From assembly GCA_022695795.1 (NCBI GenBank), contig MU404061.1, forward strand, positions 310,001-374,000: a stretch of 64,000 bases of DNA, written 5' to 3'. The translations under genes and the position numbers were made by a program. This DNA is from Biscogniauxia marginata. Taxonomy: Eukaryota; Ascomycota; Sordariomycetes; Xylariales; Xylariaceae. Below the pieces are notes generated by a model that was not told the DNA's origin, made no database searches, and saw only the letters and a list, made by a program, of their open reading frames with translations. Shown one piece after another: positions 46,117-57,406 of this stretch. Position 1 is the stretch's first letter; each line of letters begins with the position of its first letter.

Positions 46117-48720
46117 AATCTGAGGCTACTGATTCTGGTCCCTGGCTGAATGTGCGCCACCTAGACCGCGTCACACCCTCCACACCTCCAGGCGCCCTCC
46201 CGCTTCAGAACTACTAGGCAGATGCATTCCGGGGTGCCTGCCATGAGGCGCCGCGCTATGAAGGCGATTCTTTTTTGCCCCAAACTTCCCCTCCTCCCAC
46301 CCCCCATAGCTGGGGAGTGTCAAAGGCCCGCGACTTGGCGACAGCTTGGCAGGCAGCCACCAACTTCTCAGGAAGGGAAAACGAGGCTATAGTCGGTTGT
46401 GAGTCAGCGGGAGGTGGTGTTTCAAGCCGCGTATACCGACTCTGGGTTATCTGGAACAAACGCCTCCCTGCGTCTGTTATAGATATTGGACGCACATGTC
46501 TTGAATTAGGCGGCTATCAAGGGCCGATACAGAAGATCTTTGCCACTTCGTGAATACGAATATGGTGAAGCTGGTAATGAGACCGCGATTACGAGATTTG
46601 ATATTTGCTATGGTGTTTTCGGGGGGATGCCAAGTGGTAATACACACTTGTTCGACCTCAATGACGTCGCACAGCAAGTCTCCACGTTCGACATGTGATG
46701 GACGACCAGAAACAACAGTTCTTGCACCGCTCTACGTGGTAAAGCGAAGACGGTGGTTGGTCCTGGCTGGAGTGCAGCTTGTGACAGACTGACGGTGATG
46801 ATTGGCTACGCACTTAACCTTCTCTAACCGCCGGTTTAACATGAGTTATCAATGTTGCTTCCATCATATGACCTTGGCAGCACTCCCTGGGCTGCAGAGT
46901 TTTGGTGGGAAGTGTCCCGCTCGGGTTCGTAAAACTGGCAGCTCAAGCGAATGGAACCCTTCCATTTAGTCATCTGAGGCCCGCAAAGCTCTGGGATGTC
47001 GAAATCAATCTCCAGTCAAGTAACTATCATGGCATGCCCCTCTGAGCAGAAGGTCAAGATGACGAAATGTGTACTCATGTAGCTATCATTTGTGACCAAG
47101 GCCATACACAAATAAATGGATTTTTTTTTTACTTTTACAGTTCAGCTTGGATCTGCCGTCGGAAAAACGCCGCGAGGCCAACCACTCATTAGCCTGTTTG
47201 CAATACCGATAGGATCAGGGGTCGCCTAGCCGCGAACCAGCCACTGGGACACCCTTGCGATCCTCCCGCTATGCACGCAGCACGGCACTGTGGGTGTATG
47301 TCATACCTTGTAATGTACCTACATACGTACCGACTTCCGCGCTTACACTCCCTCCCAACCTGGGGGATCGCCTACATTTGACGCGTAGCCCGGAGTGCGT
47401 ACAGGTTGTGCTTATTAGTGCCCTTCAGCCCTAGGCTGGTTAAACACAGCAATGTATGTACCCAAATTACCAATCGCCTGGAGATGGTCACGAAACACGA
47501 TATATCTACCTAATGGTACGGAGACGGTCTTGACAGTTAAGCTCAGGCTAATGCTGTGGCCGTGGAACTCTGGTGGCCACATGCGCACCCATCCACCAGA
47601 CTTTAACACCCACATCACCTAGGTTAATCAGTTAGTTGCCGGTGAGCGGAGGGTAGGCATCCTTCCACTCGGCTCAACTCTCCTACTAGTTCTCCTACTA
47701 GTTCGCCTATTTTGGTAATTAACAAGAAGGAATAAGCTATTGCTTACCTACCCGCCCGCCCCGAGGATGAATAAATACCCCTGGGCGATGTAGGTACCTA
47801 CCTACTGAACCTTAGGTATGTCAGCAGATAGAGGATGGGCCAGCTCTTCGGTCAACGTCTCGGTGCCCGAATGAGATTATTCACCTGGACTCGATTCATA
47901 GTTGTTTACATGTAGCATTTTAACAAAAAATGTCCGCTCCCATACGACATGAGCAACATCAACCATTGATATATATGGAGCTCTGGGCGAGATCGATCAG
48001 ATCTCGACTACATATTCGAACTCGCATCTCGGCATTTCTTGACAGATTTAAGAGCGTATGTATGAATGCGCACCCTGTGAAACAACCCCAGATCCGACCC
48101 TGGTCTCCCGCGCATTGGAGACGGAAGGTGACAGATCAACTTGGCGGCTTCAAGGTTCAGGGGGGTTGTATGACTAGACCCAATACCGCTTAGATCGCTG
48201 CCTTGGAGTGGCTCAGCTGTTCTTGCGACTTCGCCGTCTCCAGAGCCAGGTGCCCTCTCGCACCTCCATCACCAGGTTCGCCCTCCACCTTGCAAATGCA
48301 CCCGTGACGCAACTTCTTTCATGTTTACCACCCCCGTCCTACCGTGTCTTCCTCAACACGATGTGACTTGTCTAACCACCCAATACCTGCTTAAGCCGTG
48401 CCCGGAATCTACCTATGTCCCTACTACGGTGTGAATCATTGGACCTTGTCCCCGGGTGGCTTATGGGGAGCGAAGTCTGGTCTCGCGGAGTCTGTCTTAT
48501 AGTAGCGAGCCTGGCTGATCTATAGACATATTGTGCCTCCCAGGTCCCTACGCCTATGCTTACCAACCCTTGCGTCACACTACGTTAGACCCTTGTTCTT
48601 GTATAAGAAGCTTGGTGCCCTCGCAGGCAGCTTTCCATTTGGGACTAACCTCCGCAGAGCCAGAAGAGAGCTGACCTGAGTTCAAAGTTCCAACCTTCTT
48701 CGTCTTGCCCATAAGCAAGC
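46117..48720. other. 2.6-kb gene-poor region upstream of SesB STAND gene
   Basis: Several open frames of 60-90 codons have no motif, and some begin only at TTG. TAGGTACC/TACCTACC words lie at 47320 and 47785-47820. Pyrimidine-rich sequence at 48230-48360 and 48690-48710 may belong to the promoter of the next gene. Confidence 0.45.
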
Positions 48721-51700
48721 ATGGTAAGTCTAACTCGAAGCTGCGTGCCGTCGCTTCATCTGATATCACCCCTCGGTATGATTAATTTTGTGCGGTTTGC
48801 TGATCTGGCTTGTTCTTCGCAGGGCTCGATTAACAAGCAAATCTCGCGTTACGAAGCAACCGCTGTGTATACCCACCCCGATGCCAAAGTAGACATAGTC
48901 CTCGTGCATGGTTTGAATGGCGATCCGCAGAAGACGTGGACGGCCAAGAACGGCGTGTTCTGGCCGGCCGACCTGCTCCCGACATCCTTGAGAGAAGCCC
49001 GCGCGAACGTGCTCGTGTACGGATACAATGCCGACGTCTACTCGAAGAAACACGGGTCCAACCCGAGCGACAACTTCATTTATATGCATGCGCAAACATT
49101 GGTTACATCCCTTACCCATTACCGCAAGGACGAGTTGTCGTCGCGCAATCCTATCATATGGGTCTGCCACAGTTTGGGAGGCATCCTAGTCAAGAGAGCA
49201 CTCCTGTACTCGAACGACTTGCGGACATCGCAGCATGAGGACTATCGCTCGATCTACGTCTCCACATATGGCATCGTCTTCCTTGGCACGCCGCATACCG
49301 GCTCGGATATGGCCGTGTGGGGTTCCGTCCTACAAGCCATGTCTGATGCCGTCGTGCCGAAGTCGTTCTTCCAATCGGAGTCGGTATTACTGAGGACTCT
49401 CAAGAGGGACAATGAGACGCTTCAGAATATCAACAGCCACTTCCTCGACATATATCAGCGATTCAAGATTCTCATGGCCCATGAAAATCACAAGACAGAC
49501 TTCAAGGGTACGAGGATGCTCGTTGTCGATGCGAACTCTGCAAGCCCGCAGTTACCGGGTGTGACATATTATGCCATTGAAGCGACTCATTCCACGATGT
49601 GTAAGTTTGATAGCAAGAATGCGCCGGGCTATAGAACGGTTGCCACAGCCATCAGAGACTGGGTCTTGGATGCGCCGGACGTGATCACTACCCGGTGGAG
49701 GGTAGAGGAAGACGAAAAGCTAGCACGCGCAAAACACGAGATCGAGGAGAGGATGAAGCCATGGGTACGTAGGCTTCCGAATGCACTCGAATCAGGATAC
49801 TAGAACAGAACACTAACACCGGACAGATCAACTCGCAGAGAATCCATCAGTCTGATCAAGGTTCTAGTAGGTCATCACCATTGCCCCTGCAGAGCAAAGG
49901 CAAGGATAATTACCGTAATCGTTTACTTCTTGGGAATACCTTCCAAGCCGTACAATTCCCGTTTGAGATCGAGGAAATGGAAGAGCAAATGACATGAGTG
50001 AAACTGGGCGTTTATGGATGCGGAACATTGGCTGATATTTTTCTTTCTGTAGTTCGACAGCAAAATAATGAAACTACTTTACCCTCATCTGAAGAACCTT
50101 CGAAAATCGAGAACCAGTCTAAGCCACTCTTGCCTGAACCAGAGACACCAAACCAGCCACCGACAGAAGAGTATTTCCCATCCCAAGAGTCAAGGCCTGA
50201 TAATGAGCAAGACCTGTCGCGAGAGCCGATATTCGTTAAACCCACAGTATTCCGACCTAATACGTATTTCAAGGGCCGAGAGAAGGAGATGAAACTTCTG
50301 CATAAAATGCTGACGGATAGGAAAAGGAGATCGGTAGGGACTTCATCCGTCTTGATCCAAAGCATGCCGGGTGGGGGTAAGAGTCACTTGGCACGGCAAT
50401 ACGTCTTCCAGCATAGATATGACTATCCAGGCGGTGTATTCTGGATCAGGGCCAAGTCACTACAGGAATTGGAATATGGCTACTGGGACATCGCGAAGTC
50501 GGCGGGTCTCAGTGAAGTGAGCAACTTGGACCGGAGCGGACTGAACGAAACCCTCGCAATGGTAAAAGCGGTTCAAGCATGGCTAAGCAGCACTCAAGAT
50601 TGGTTACTCGTGCTGGATGGCATTCACTTCGATCTGCCCGATCTCCAACATTACATCCCCTTCGCAAAGAACACTAGTATCATATATACCTCGACAGAGC
50701 GAACACCTGGCGAAGACTATCAATTCGACAACCCTCAAACAATAATCCTGGATCCGCTTACCAAAACCGAGGCTCAAGAGTTACTCTTTGAGGAGATGGA
50801 CAAGAAGAAACCCTGGACGCAGGATGACCTTAAGCGTGCAGAAGAGCTGATCGAGTTGATGGATCGCTTGCCTCTTATGATTCACGTCGCAGCGCTTCAA
50901 CTCAAAGCCACAAGAGAGCCGCTTGCAAAGTATTTAAGATCATATCGGAGCCGTCCGAAAGTCGGCAACTTGCCAGCATACCGGTCGGTCCGCGAACAGC
51001 TAGAGCATAGGGGCGCAACAGCTGCTTTAAACCTCATACGCATACTAGCATTCTTTGGCACCCATATCCCCGTTGAGATGGTTGTTCTTGGTAAGACACT
51101 CCGCTGCCCAGAGTTGAGACTCCGTCTGCTAACCCTAATCTCGCAGGTGCGAAGGCACTGGACAAGAGAACACCTGTCAAGTCAGCGGACCCTGAAACGC
51201 GGAGGGTATCGTTGAATAACACTTTCAAGGTCCTCATAGCGTTTGCACTAATAGAGCGGAATGAGAACAACGAGACTATCTCATCGAGTTCCCGCAGCAC
51301 TCGCAGCGTTGATATGGGTCAGGACCACTTGGATATCCTCAGGATTCATGGAATCGTCCAGGCGTTCTTTGTTGACATCGTTGCTGAAGAGAGGGAAATA
51401 CCATTCTGGTTAGATCGGGCTGTGTGTGTCTTTTGCCGAGCATTCGATGCAAGTGATCGGCGTGTCGACACAGATCCCCAGACGGGGGTCCCAGAAGACT
51501 TTAGGCGGTTTTTGATCCACGGCCGGCGGCTTCTGGCTCACCTAGATCGCTTTGAAAAGAAGGATCAGGAACTTCTTACGCAATGTCGGGAGCTATTGGA
51601 GCAACGTATCGATACGATACAAAGTCGGATTGACAAGTTGACTAGAAAGGTCACAGACGCAACCAGTCACGGGTCTGGTGGGTGTATTATTTCCGTTTTC

Positions 51701-53881
51701 GAGCGAACCAACAGTCTGTCTGAAGCAGACTCAGACTCTCCGCCGAGCAACAGTAGCCTTATCGAGGCTTACACACTAGATGATGGCACCGAACCGATAG
51801 AGTCACCTACGGTCTACAGCGCAGGCGAGTATAATCCTTATCACTGGCATATTACATACCCCTACGGTGTACCCTACTTATCTACGGACGACTTGGATGG
51901 CTCAAGGACTATCACGCCACACCCTGTCCCGACAGAGGTATTTGAATCGATTTCTATGCCAGATGACGATGAGACGACTAGGAGGGTCTTTAGACCTAAT
52001 CACCGGACCATCAAGAAACACGCCGAGCGACGGTATCGTGACCACGCCGGCGCCTGGAGAGCTTCCCCTCAAATAGTGAGCGACCCCCGAGTCAGCATCA
52101 GTCGTGAAACTGCAAGAGGCCTCATCTTCCCTTCCACAGCCCAGCAAGACGGCATCTTACACTCGTCCAGCGAGAGTGGTCCGGCAGCTGAAAGCGAAGC
52201 AGAGCTTAGCTTGAATCAAATTAAGAAAATCTCACCTTCTCTCCATAAGGGGGGCATAGCCGTCGCCGACACAAATGCCCATCTAGAAGAACGCCCTAGA
52301 ATCATTGCAGGAAGGACGTCGTACGCGAACCCAAAGACTGAGGAAGTAGTTGGGGACGTATACTCTATCACGCCAACATTTTCTTATCCTCCGCCGTCAT
52401 CAAAGGATGCCGCCGCAACTATTATGCGTCTCAAGGAGGCTGATCGAGCTGTCTCGGTGGAAGGACTTTCTCCTATTAAGGTCTCGAGCCCCCTGACGGC
52501 AGCCCCGTTGAGCACGGAATCGCTATCAACGCCAGCTTTCCCATCGACACAAAATTTACCGGTAAATGAAGAAGTTGAACAGATACCTATACCACCCTCC
52601 GGGCCGCCGTCACGGCCTCCGTCAGGGCCACCGTCACGACCTCCCTCGGGACCCCCTTCAAGACCCCCTTCTAGACCCCCTTCTAGGCCATCTTCTGTTC
52701 CTCTGTCGCGGAACTCTAGATCGAGCCCTTCACGGTCTCAAGGGCCTTTCCAACCGCCACCTATCCCAATTGAAGTTAATACGACAAGTAGTCTGCGCTC
52801 CATAGCCTCGCCAGGCCCTCGATACTGGGAGTCCCAAAACCACATACCACGGTATGCCATAGACGAAGATGAAGAATATCCGTCTTCCCTAACGCGTTCA
52901 ATGCCCTCAATCCAGTCGTACCCCAACCCACCATATCCTCACACGGTGTCGATACCGCCCGGGAGTTTCAGCAGCATGCCGGACCAATACCACCCTGCAC
53001 CTTGGGTAGGCTCGCCCAACCTACACCCACAGGGCTACTCGAGCCAGCCCATGTCGCGCAACACAAGCCACCAGTCGAGCGCAAGTCACGGTTCTAACCA
53101 GTCCACCTCCCACCCCGGACATCCGTACTCCCCGATCTTGCACGGCAATAATAGCCCGCCGCGCAGCAGCTCTTCCCCCGGATCGCAGATAATGCAACGC
53201 CCGCATTCCCGCCGCCCCAGCCTCGTCCAGACGGAGCCCAGCCCCCGCCTATCCGCGTTCGAGCTGGACCCTGTCCTAACCAGCTACGACCTATACTCCA
53301 CAGCCCACACGCGTTCGTCCGGTTTCCTCAAGCGCCTGAGAAGCCGGGGTAGGGGCGGCCGGAGCGGCGAGGGCCGGAGCAGGAGCGAGAGCAGAAGCCA
53401 CCGGCGGGCGGATTCGGCGGGTGGGAGGTTGAGCTTTGTCTCTTCTAAGGGGAAGGGCAAGATCGTCAAGGCCGGGGGCGCGAGAGGAGGCCCGGCGAAT
53501 CTGAATCCAAATCCCTCGGGGTCAACCATGGGGTCCCCGCCGCAACCGCCGCCGCCGCTCCCAACGTCGGCTACAAGTGGTGAGGGTATGGCGAGGCCAG
53601 GAGGCTTTAGGTTAGCGGACGGCAGGGTGGTGGAGTTTGGATCACCGCCGCTAGGCGCCTCGCCGCCGGTCACCGGGGGTAAGAGTAACAGAACCACCAC
53701 AACCAGTAGCGGCGGTAGCAACAGCAAGAAAAGTCCTCGTGCCAAGTCTGGTTTCAGCATCGGCTCTATACGCCGGGGAAGTCCGAGCAGAAACGCAAGC
53801 GGGAGCGGGGGCGGGAATGGGAACGGAGGGGAAGATGGAACTAGTGGTGGAGGTGGAGGTGTTGGTCTAGGAATCCAGTAA
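48721..53881 (+). CDS. SesB-lipase / NB-ARC STAND (NLR-like) protein
   Basis: Model: exons 48721-48723, 48823-49764, 49827-49866, 50053-51090, 51147-53881, 1585 aa. The first coding exon is just ATG, followed at once by GTAAGT; an upstream in-frame stop fixes this start. Residues 20-300 are a SesB-type serine hydrolase: LVHGLNG, nucleophile Ser118 in VCHSLGG, Asp in MLVVDANSA, His in THSTMCKF. NB-ARC spans about 400-680: FKGREKE, P-loop MPGGGKS (Lys438), Walker B WLLVLDGI, IIYTSTE, and RLPLMIHVAA (GLPL box). After a helical region, the last about 650 residues are disordered, with a PPSGPPSR repeat and Gly/Ser/Arg tail; no TPR, WD or ankyrin repeats. Such proteins are annotated in fungi as LipA/NB-ARC and resemble cell-death NLRs. 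The exon 3/4 junction is uncertain: the frame from 49827 stays coding-like up to a TGA at 49995. Confidence 0.87.
52595..52695 (+). repeat. in-gene PPSGPPSR-coding repeat
   Basis: Imperfect 12-24-nt units (CCTCCGTCAGGGCCACCGTC-like) encode alternating PPSGPPSR/PPSRPPSR in the tail of the SesB STAND protein. Repeats of this kind often vary in copy number between strains. Confidence 0.8.
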
Positions 53882-54112
53882 CGATGAGAATGAGATGAGG
53901 ATCTTGCACGTGAGAGGGGGTGGTTGAGTGTATATTATATTTGCAAGGTTTGAGAGTTTTTGTTTTGAAGCCATTTACATTGGAAAATTAACATGGGATT
54001 TCTTTGAAATCTTTTAAAAACAGCATTAAGGGGAGGAGGCATATTTTGATTACCTACATGTATACGAACGAGGTCTGTCTGTCTGTCTCGGTACACCTAT
54101 ACAAAATGAATG

Positions 54113-54129
54113 GATATATATATATATAT
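54113..54129. repeat. (TA)n microsatellite
   Basis: About eight TA units, 25 bp after a (TCTG)n run. Confidence 0.85.
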
Positions 54130-54736
54130 GTATTGGTGGATATATGTACATAGGTTGCTTATCGGTTGTTTTGGGTAAATGGGGATGTAGGGGAAAGACG
54201 TGTGTGTAATAAGGATGAGGATAGATAGGTAGATACGTAGGTTGGTATGGATTATATACCTGGCATGGAGAGTGAGTAGTGTGAAGATTTCGCTTGGACG
54301 AACTTTGTGTACGCAAGTTTGCCTAGTTGAAGTGTAGAGGTGTAAGTACGGATCAGATTCATATATCAAGTAAGGAGTTCAATGTATTGTAGGTGTTACT
54401 GTAGACAAGAAAGGGGTTCTTGTTCAGGCCAATAGGAAGTTTTGCACCCATGTCAGGTATAAGCGGACCACGCTACCGGCTGCAACCATCCCGAAAGGAG
54501 CTTAGCGAAAATAGTACCAGCTGGGCTTGGCGCAAAACGCAGAGAGATCGGCAACCCGCATTGGCAAGAAAACTTTCCCCCCCCGCCCTTTTGTTCTTCT
54601 CTCTCCCTTCGCTCACCAACTCACCCGGTATATACCTACCTAAGGTATACCAAAATCTCATTCCACACCTATACGCCAAGATATGCCTCTAAAAATAAGC
54701 ACAAAACGAGGGAAAGACACAGAATAATTAACTAAA

Positions 54737-54760
54737 TTAATTGGTCAATTGACTAATTAA
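54737..54760. promoter_or_regulatory. 24-bp near-perfect palindrome before 2EXR gene
   Basis: Eleven of twelve base pairs match around the centre CAATTG; arms are TTAATT and AATTAA. It ends 15 bp before the ATG of the next gene, whose N-terminus looks like a helix-turn-helix. It could be an operator or simply AT-rich leader sequence. Confidence 0.4.
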
Positions 54761-54775
54761 AAAGAGGAGAGAAAC

Positions 54776-56075
54776 ATGTCTTCAGAAGAGCCGTCGCCCG
54801 CTCCGCCAGAACCCACCACCGCCGCAGACGCGTCCCCGGCCGCAAAGTCCCGGGCGTCCCAGATCCGACCGAAGGGCGTCCACACGAAACACCTGACCGA
54901 GCTCGAGCGTTTCCGGGTCCGGACCCTCTACTATGACGCCTGCATGACTAAGAGGCGCATCCAGGAGGTGACGGGCTACTCGGAGAGCCAGATCCGCACC
55001 GCCGTCCGCGCTAAGAGCTTCGAGATCGGCAAGCGGACTGGACGGCCGAGGAAGGGATACAGTAAGTTGAGCTCTGCCTTGGTTCATAATGTTTCTATAT
55101 ATGATATGTTATATACCTACCCTATGTAGCATGTACCTAGTTCATCAGCCAACCTGGTCCCGTCGTGGCTGTATGTACTTTAATTTACCCCCCCCCTTCC
55201 CTCCCCCCTATCTTTTTTTTGTCCCCGGATTTCGTATAAGTGTTATGAGTGAGCATAGCATTGCTGCACGCGCCCACCACGTACATCACATTATATATTC
55301 GGATTTAGATTCGCGACTAGGAAACCTACCTTTTATGAATCATAAAAAGGCCCATTGGTGTTGCTTGGCACTTAACAATTGTGTTTTCCTACCTACGCTG
55401 GACGCGGTCTAACTCTCTTCGGTAGAAATACACGGTCCGGTGGTTGGGGAGGGGCAGGATGGGAGCCCCGGTTCCGCTGAGGAGGAGGCTCAGGCCTCCT
55501 TCCAGGAAGACTCGATGATGTCGATGGACGAAGAAGTCCAAGGCCAGCTGCTCGCCAACGCCCTGCAGAGCCCGGGGCCGACGGCGACGGCGACGGCAGC
55601 ACCGCCGTCGCGCCCCCGGGGCTTCAGCGACCTGCCCGAGGAGCTCAGGCTCCAGATATGGAAGCTCGTCGTGTCGGCGGCGGCGCCGCCGAAGCCGCTC
55701 CGGCGGTCGTGGTCCTTCGTCACGCAGCCGTCGGCGCCCTGGCTCTTCCTCGACACGTCGTACGCGGCCGAGGCGCTCCGGAGCCCGCCCTGGAGCAGCT
55801 ACATCGAGCGGCGGCACGAGCCGGCCATGGCCCTCTGCCGCGTCAGCCGCGAGGCGCGCCAGGCCGTCCTCGACGCCTTCACGCCCGTCGTCGTCACATC
55901 GTCGCCCGCGCCCGCGACGGGGACAACCGCCGCCTACTTCGAGCCCATGCCCGCGTTCGTCTGGGTCGACCTCGCGCACGACAATATCGGCTTCTTCGGC
56001 GCTACCCCGTATAGCCCCGACATGTTCGAGAAGGCGAGGCGGGCGGCGCTGCCGGCTGTTTGGTGGCGGGGTTGA
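54776..56075 (+). CDS. HTH-like + 2EXR domain protein
   Basis: Two exons: 54776-55061 and 55426-56075, 311 aa, joined by a 364-nt intron (GTAAGT...TAG), the longest seen here. Residues 30-95 (LTELERFRVRTLYYDACMTK, RRIQEVTGYSESQIRTAVRA, GKRTGRPRKGY) look like a homeodomain-like helix-turn-helix with an AT-hook-like GRPRK. After an acidic/Gln linker, residues about 165-300 form a 2EXR module: FSDLPEELRLQIWKLVV, a PWLFLDTS segment, AMALCRVSREARQAVLDAF and FVWVDLAHDNIGFFG. 2EXR proteins are abundant in fungi and have no firm function. The two halves are usually found apart, so the join is worth checking; frames and splice signals agree. Confidence 0.75.
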
Positions 56076-57406
56076 AGGGCGGGTTTTCTCTCTCTTTTGC
56101 TTTTCTGTTATAACATTATGCGCGTGTGTGTGCGTATGTGTGTGTATATTATTTTCCTTTTAATTTTGTCGATTGTCAGACTGGCTTACCGGGAGGGTGC
56201 CCGGAGGCGCGAGTAGGTTATGTATTCAGCGCCAACTTCTTGCTTTTTTTTTCCCCCTGCCCCCGATGAGGTAGATAGCTTTTCTATGTGAAAATGGGAT
56301 GAGAGTGGAGAGCTGAGAATTCGAATGGGTCTGAGTTATTTACTTGGTTTCCATTGATTCGAAGTCTTTTTTACAATTCTGTGGCTGTGCTGTTTAAAAG
56401 CGAGGGGGATATCTCGTTGAGAGCCCGGTTGTGCTTTGTACGGATTTCCGGCAAGCAATGGGGTATTCTGTCGTTGGGTTAAGCTTATGATCAAAAGAAA
56501 ATTCAAAGGCACCTAAGTATTCATTTGTCTCTAGAGGTTTATCACACGGGCCTTGGTTCGCTTGTTGACTGTCTAATTACATTTCTATAGGTTAACCCCT
56601 GTACATTAATAAGTTTTAACGTCCCCGTCGCCAGGTTTACCTCCGTCGTGCTTCCCGTTGTCCTTTCTGATCACGTCAATTGAAGTCTCGATACAAAACA
56701 TTTGTATTCCGTTTACAACGACGCGTAGGTAGCTTACTCTCAAAACAATTTGTATATTATCCCACGTGTTTGAAAAGTCCGAATAAACCCAGTTTTTATG
56801 CCTATTGCCTGTAATAATTCACAGGGGGAAGTAACTCCTAGTGGTTGACCTGTAGACTCAAATCGGACGACTTGGAGATTTGGAGAGAGAAAGTTCCTAA
56901 TGACATGGCGGCTAATATAGGTGGTATTGTAAGCTCGAATCCACCGCGGAGTGTTAGCCTCGAATTCGATGTCTCCGTCGGATGTAACCTGAGGTCATTC
57001 ATCTCTAAGTCTCCAAGTCTCAAGCGAGATGACTTACTCCCTTGGCTTTTCTAAACACGGCTTTCTTACCTAAACTCATCCTAGTTAAGGAAAGAAAAAT
57101 TGCACCACCACCACCATCGCCACCGCGGTTCACCTTTTTGCTTCCCCCTCATGCGCCAAAATGGCGAGCTTCCGGGGCATGATATAGCGAATGCGGAGAA
57201 ATGCATGTGGAGTCGCTCTCGAAGCGCCTGCGGAGCAAGCAAAGTTGGCGTGACGATTGTGCTTGGCGGGCCAACTTATACGAATTATAAGTTCGCTACT
57301 TACACCGAGCTTCGCTTTCTTTTTGGGGGAGGTTAAATAGGTAGAAATAGCCTATGTGCTCTGGCTATCTGATACGCGTAACTATTACACCGACGACACT
57401 GCGGAT
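56076..57406. other. intergenic with inverted repeats
   Basis: Contains a GTGTGTGCG run near 56120 and two oppositely oriented copies of a GACTTGGAGAYTTRGAGA-like word at about 56868-56890 and 57000-57020, and the palindrome at 57273-57293. Open frames here overlap on opposite strands across the inverted repeat and are not genes. Confidence 0.45.
57273..57293. promoter_or_regulatory. inverted repeat upstream of GH43 gene
   Basis: AACTTATA, spacer CGAAT, then TATAAGTT: perfect 8-bp arms 114 bp before the ATG of the galactanase gene. The position suits a regulator site, but no known motif is matched. Confidence 0.35.

Larger units (their letters stand above)
53882..54775. other. intergenic with microsatellites
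   Basis: Contains a TCTG run (about 54072-54088), a TA run (54113-54129) and a TG/TATG-rich stretch. The last 40 bp hold the palindrome described separately. No gene seen. Confidence 0.5.

Noticed and set aside
56838..57054. Small frames on both strands
   Set aside because: They coincide with an inverted repeat, which explains frames on both strands; no homology signal.
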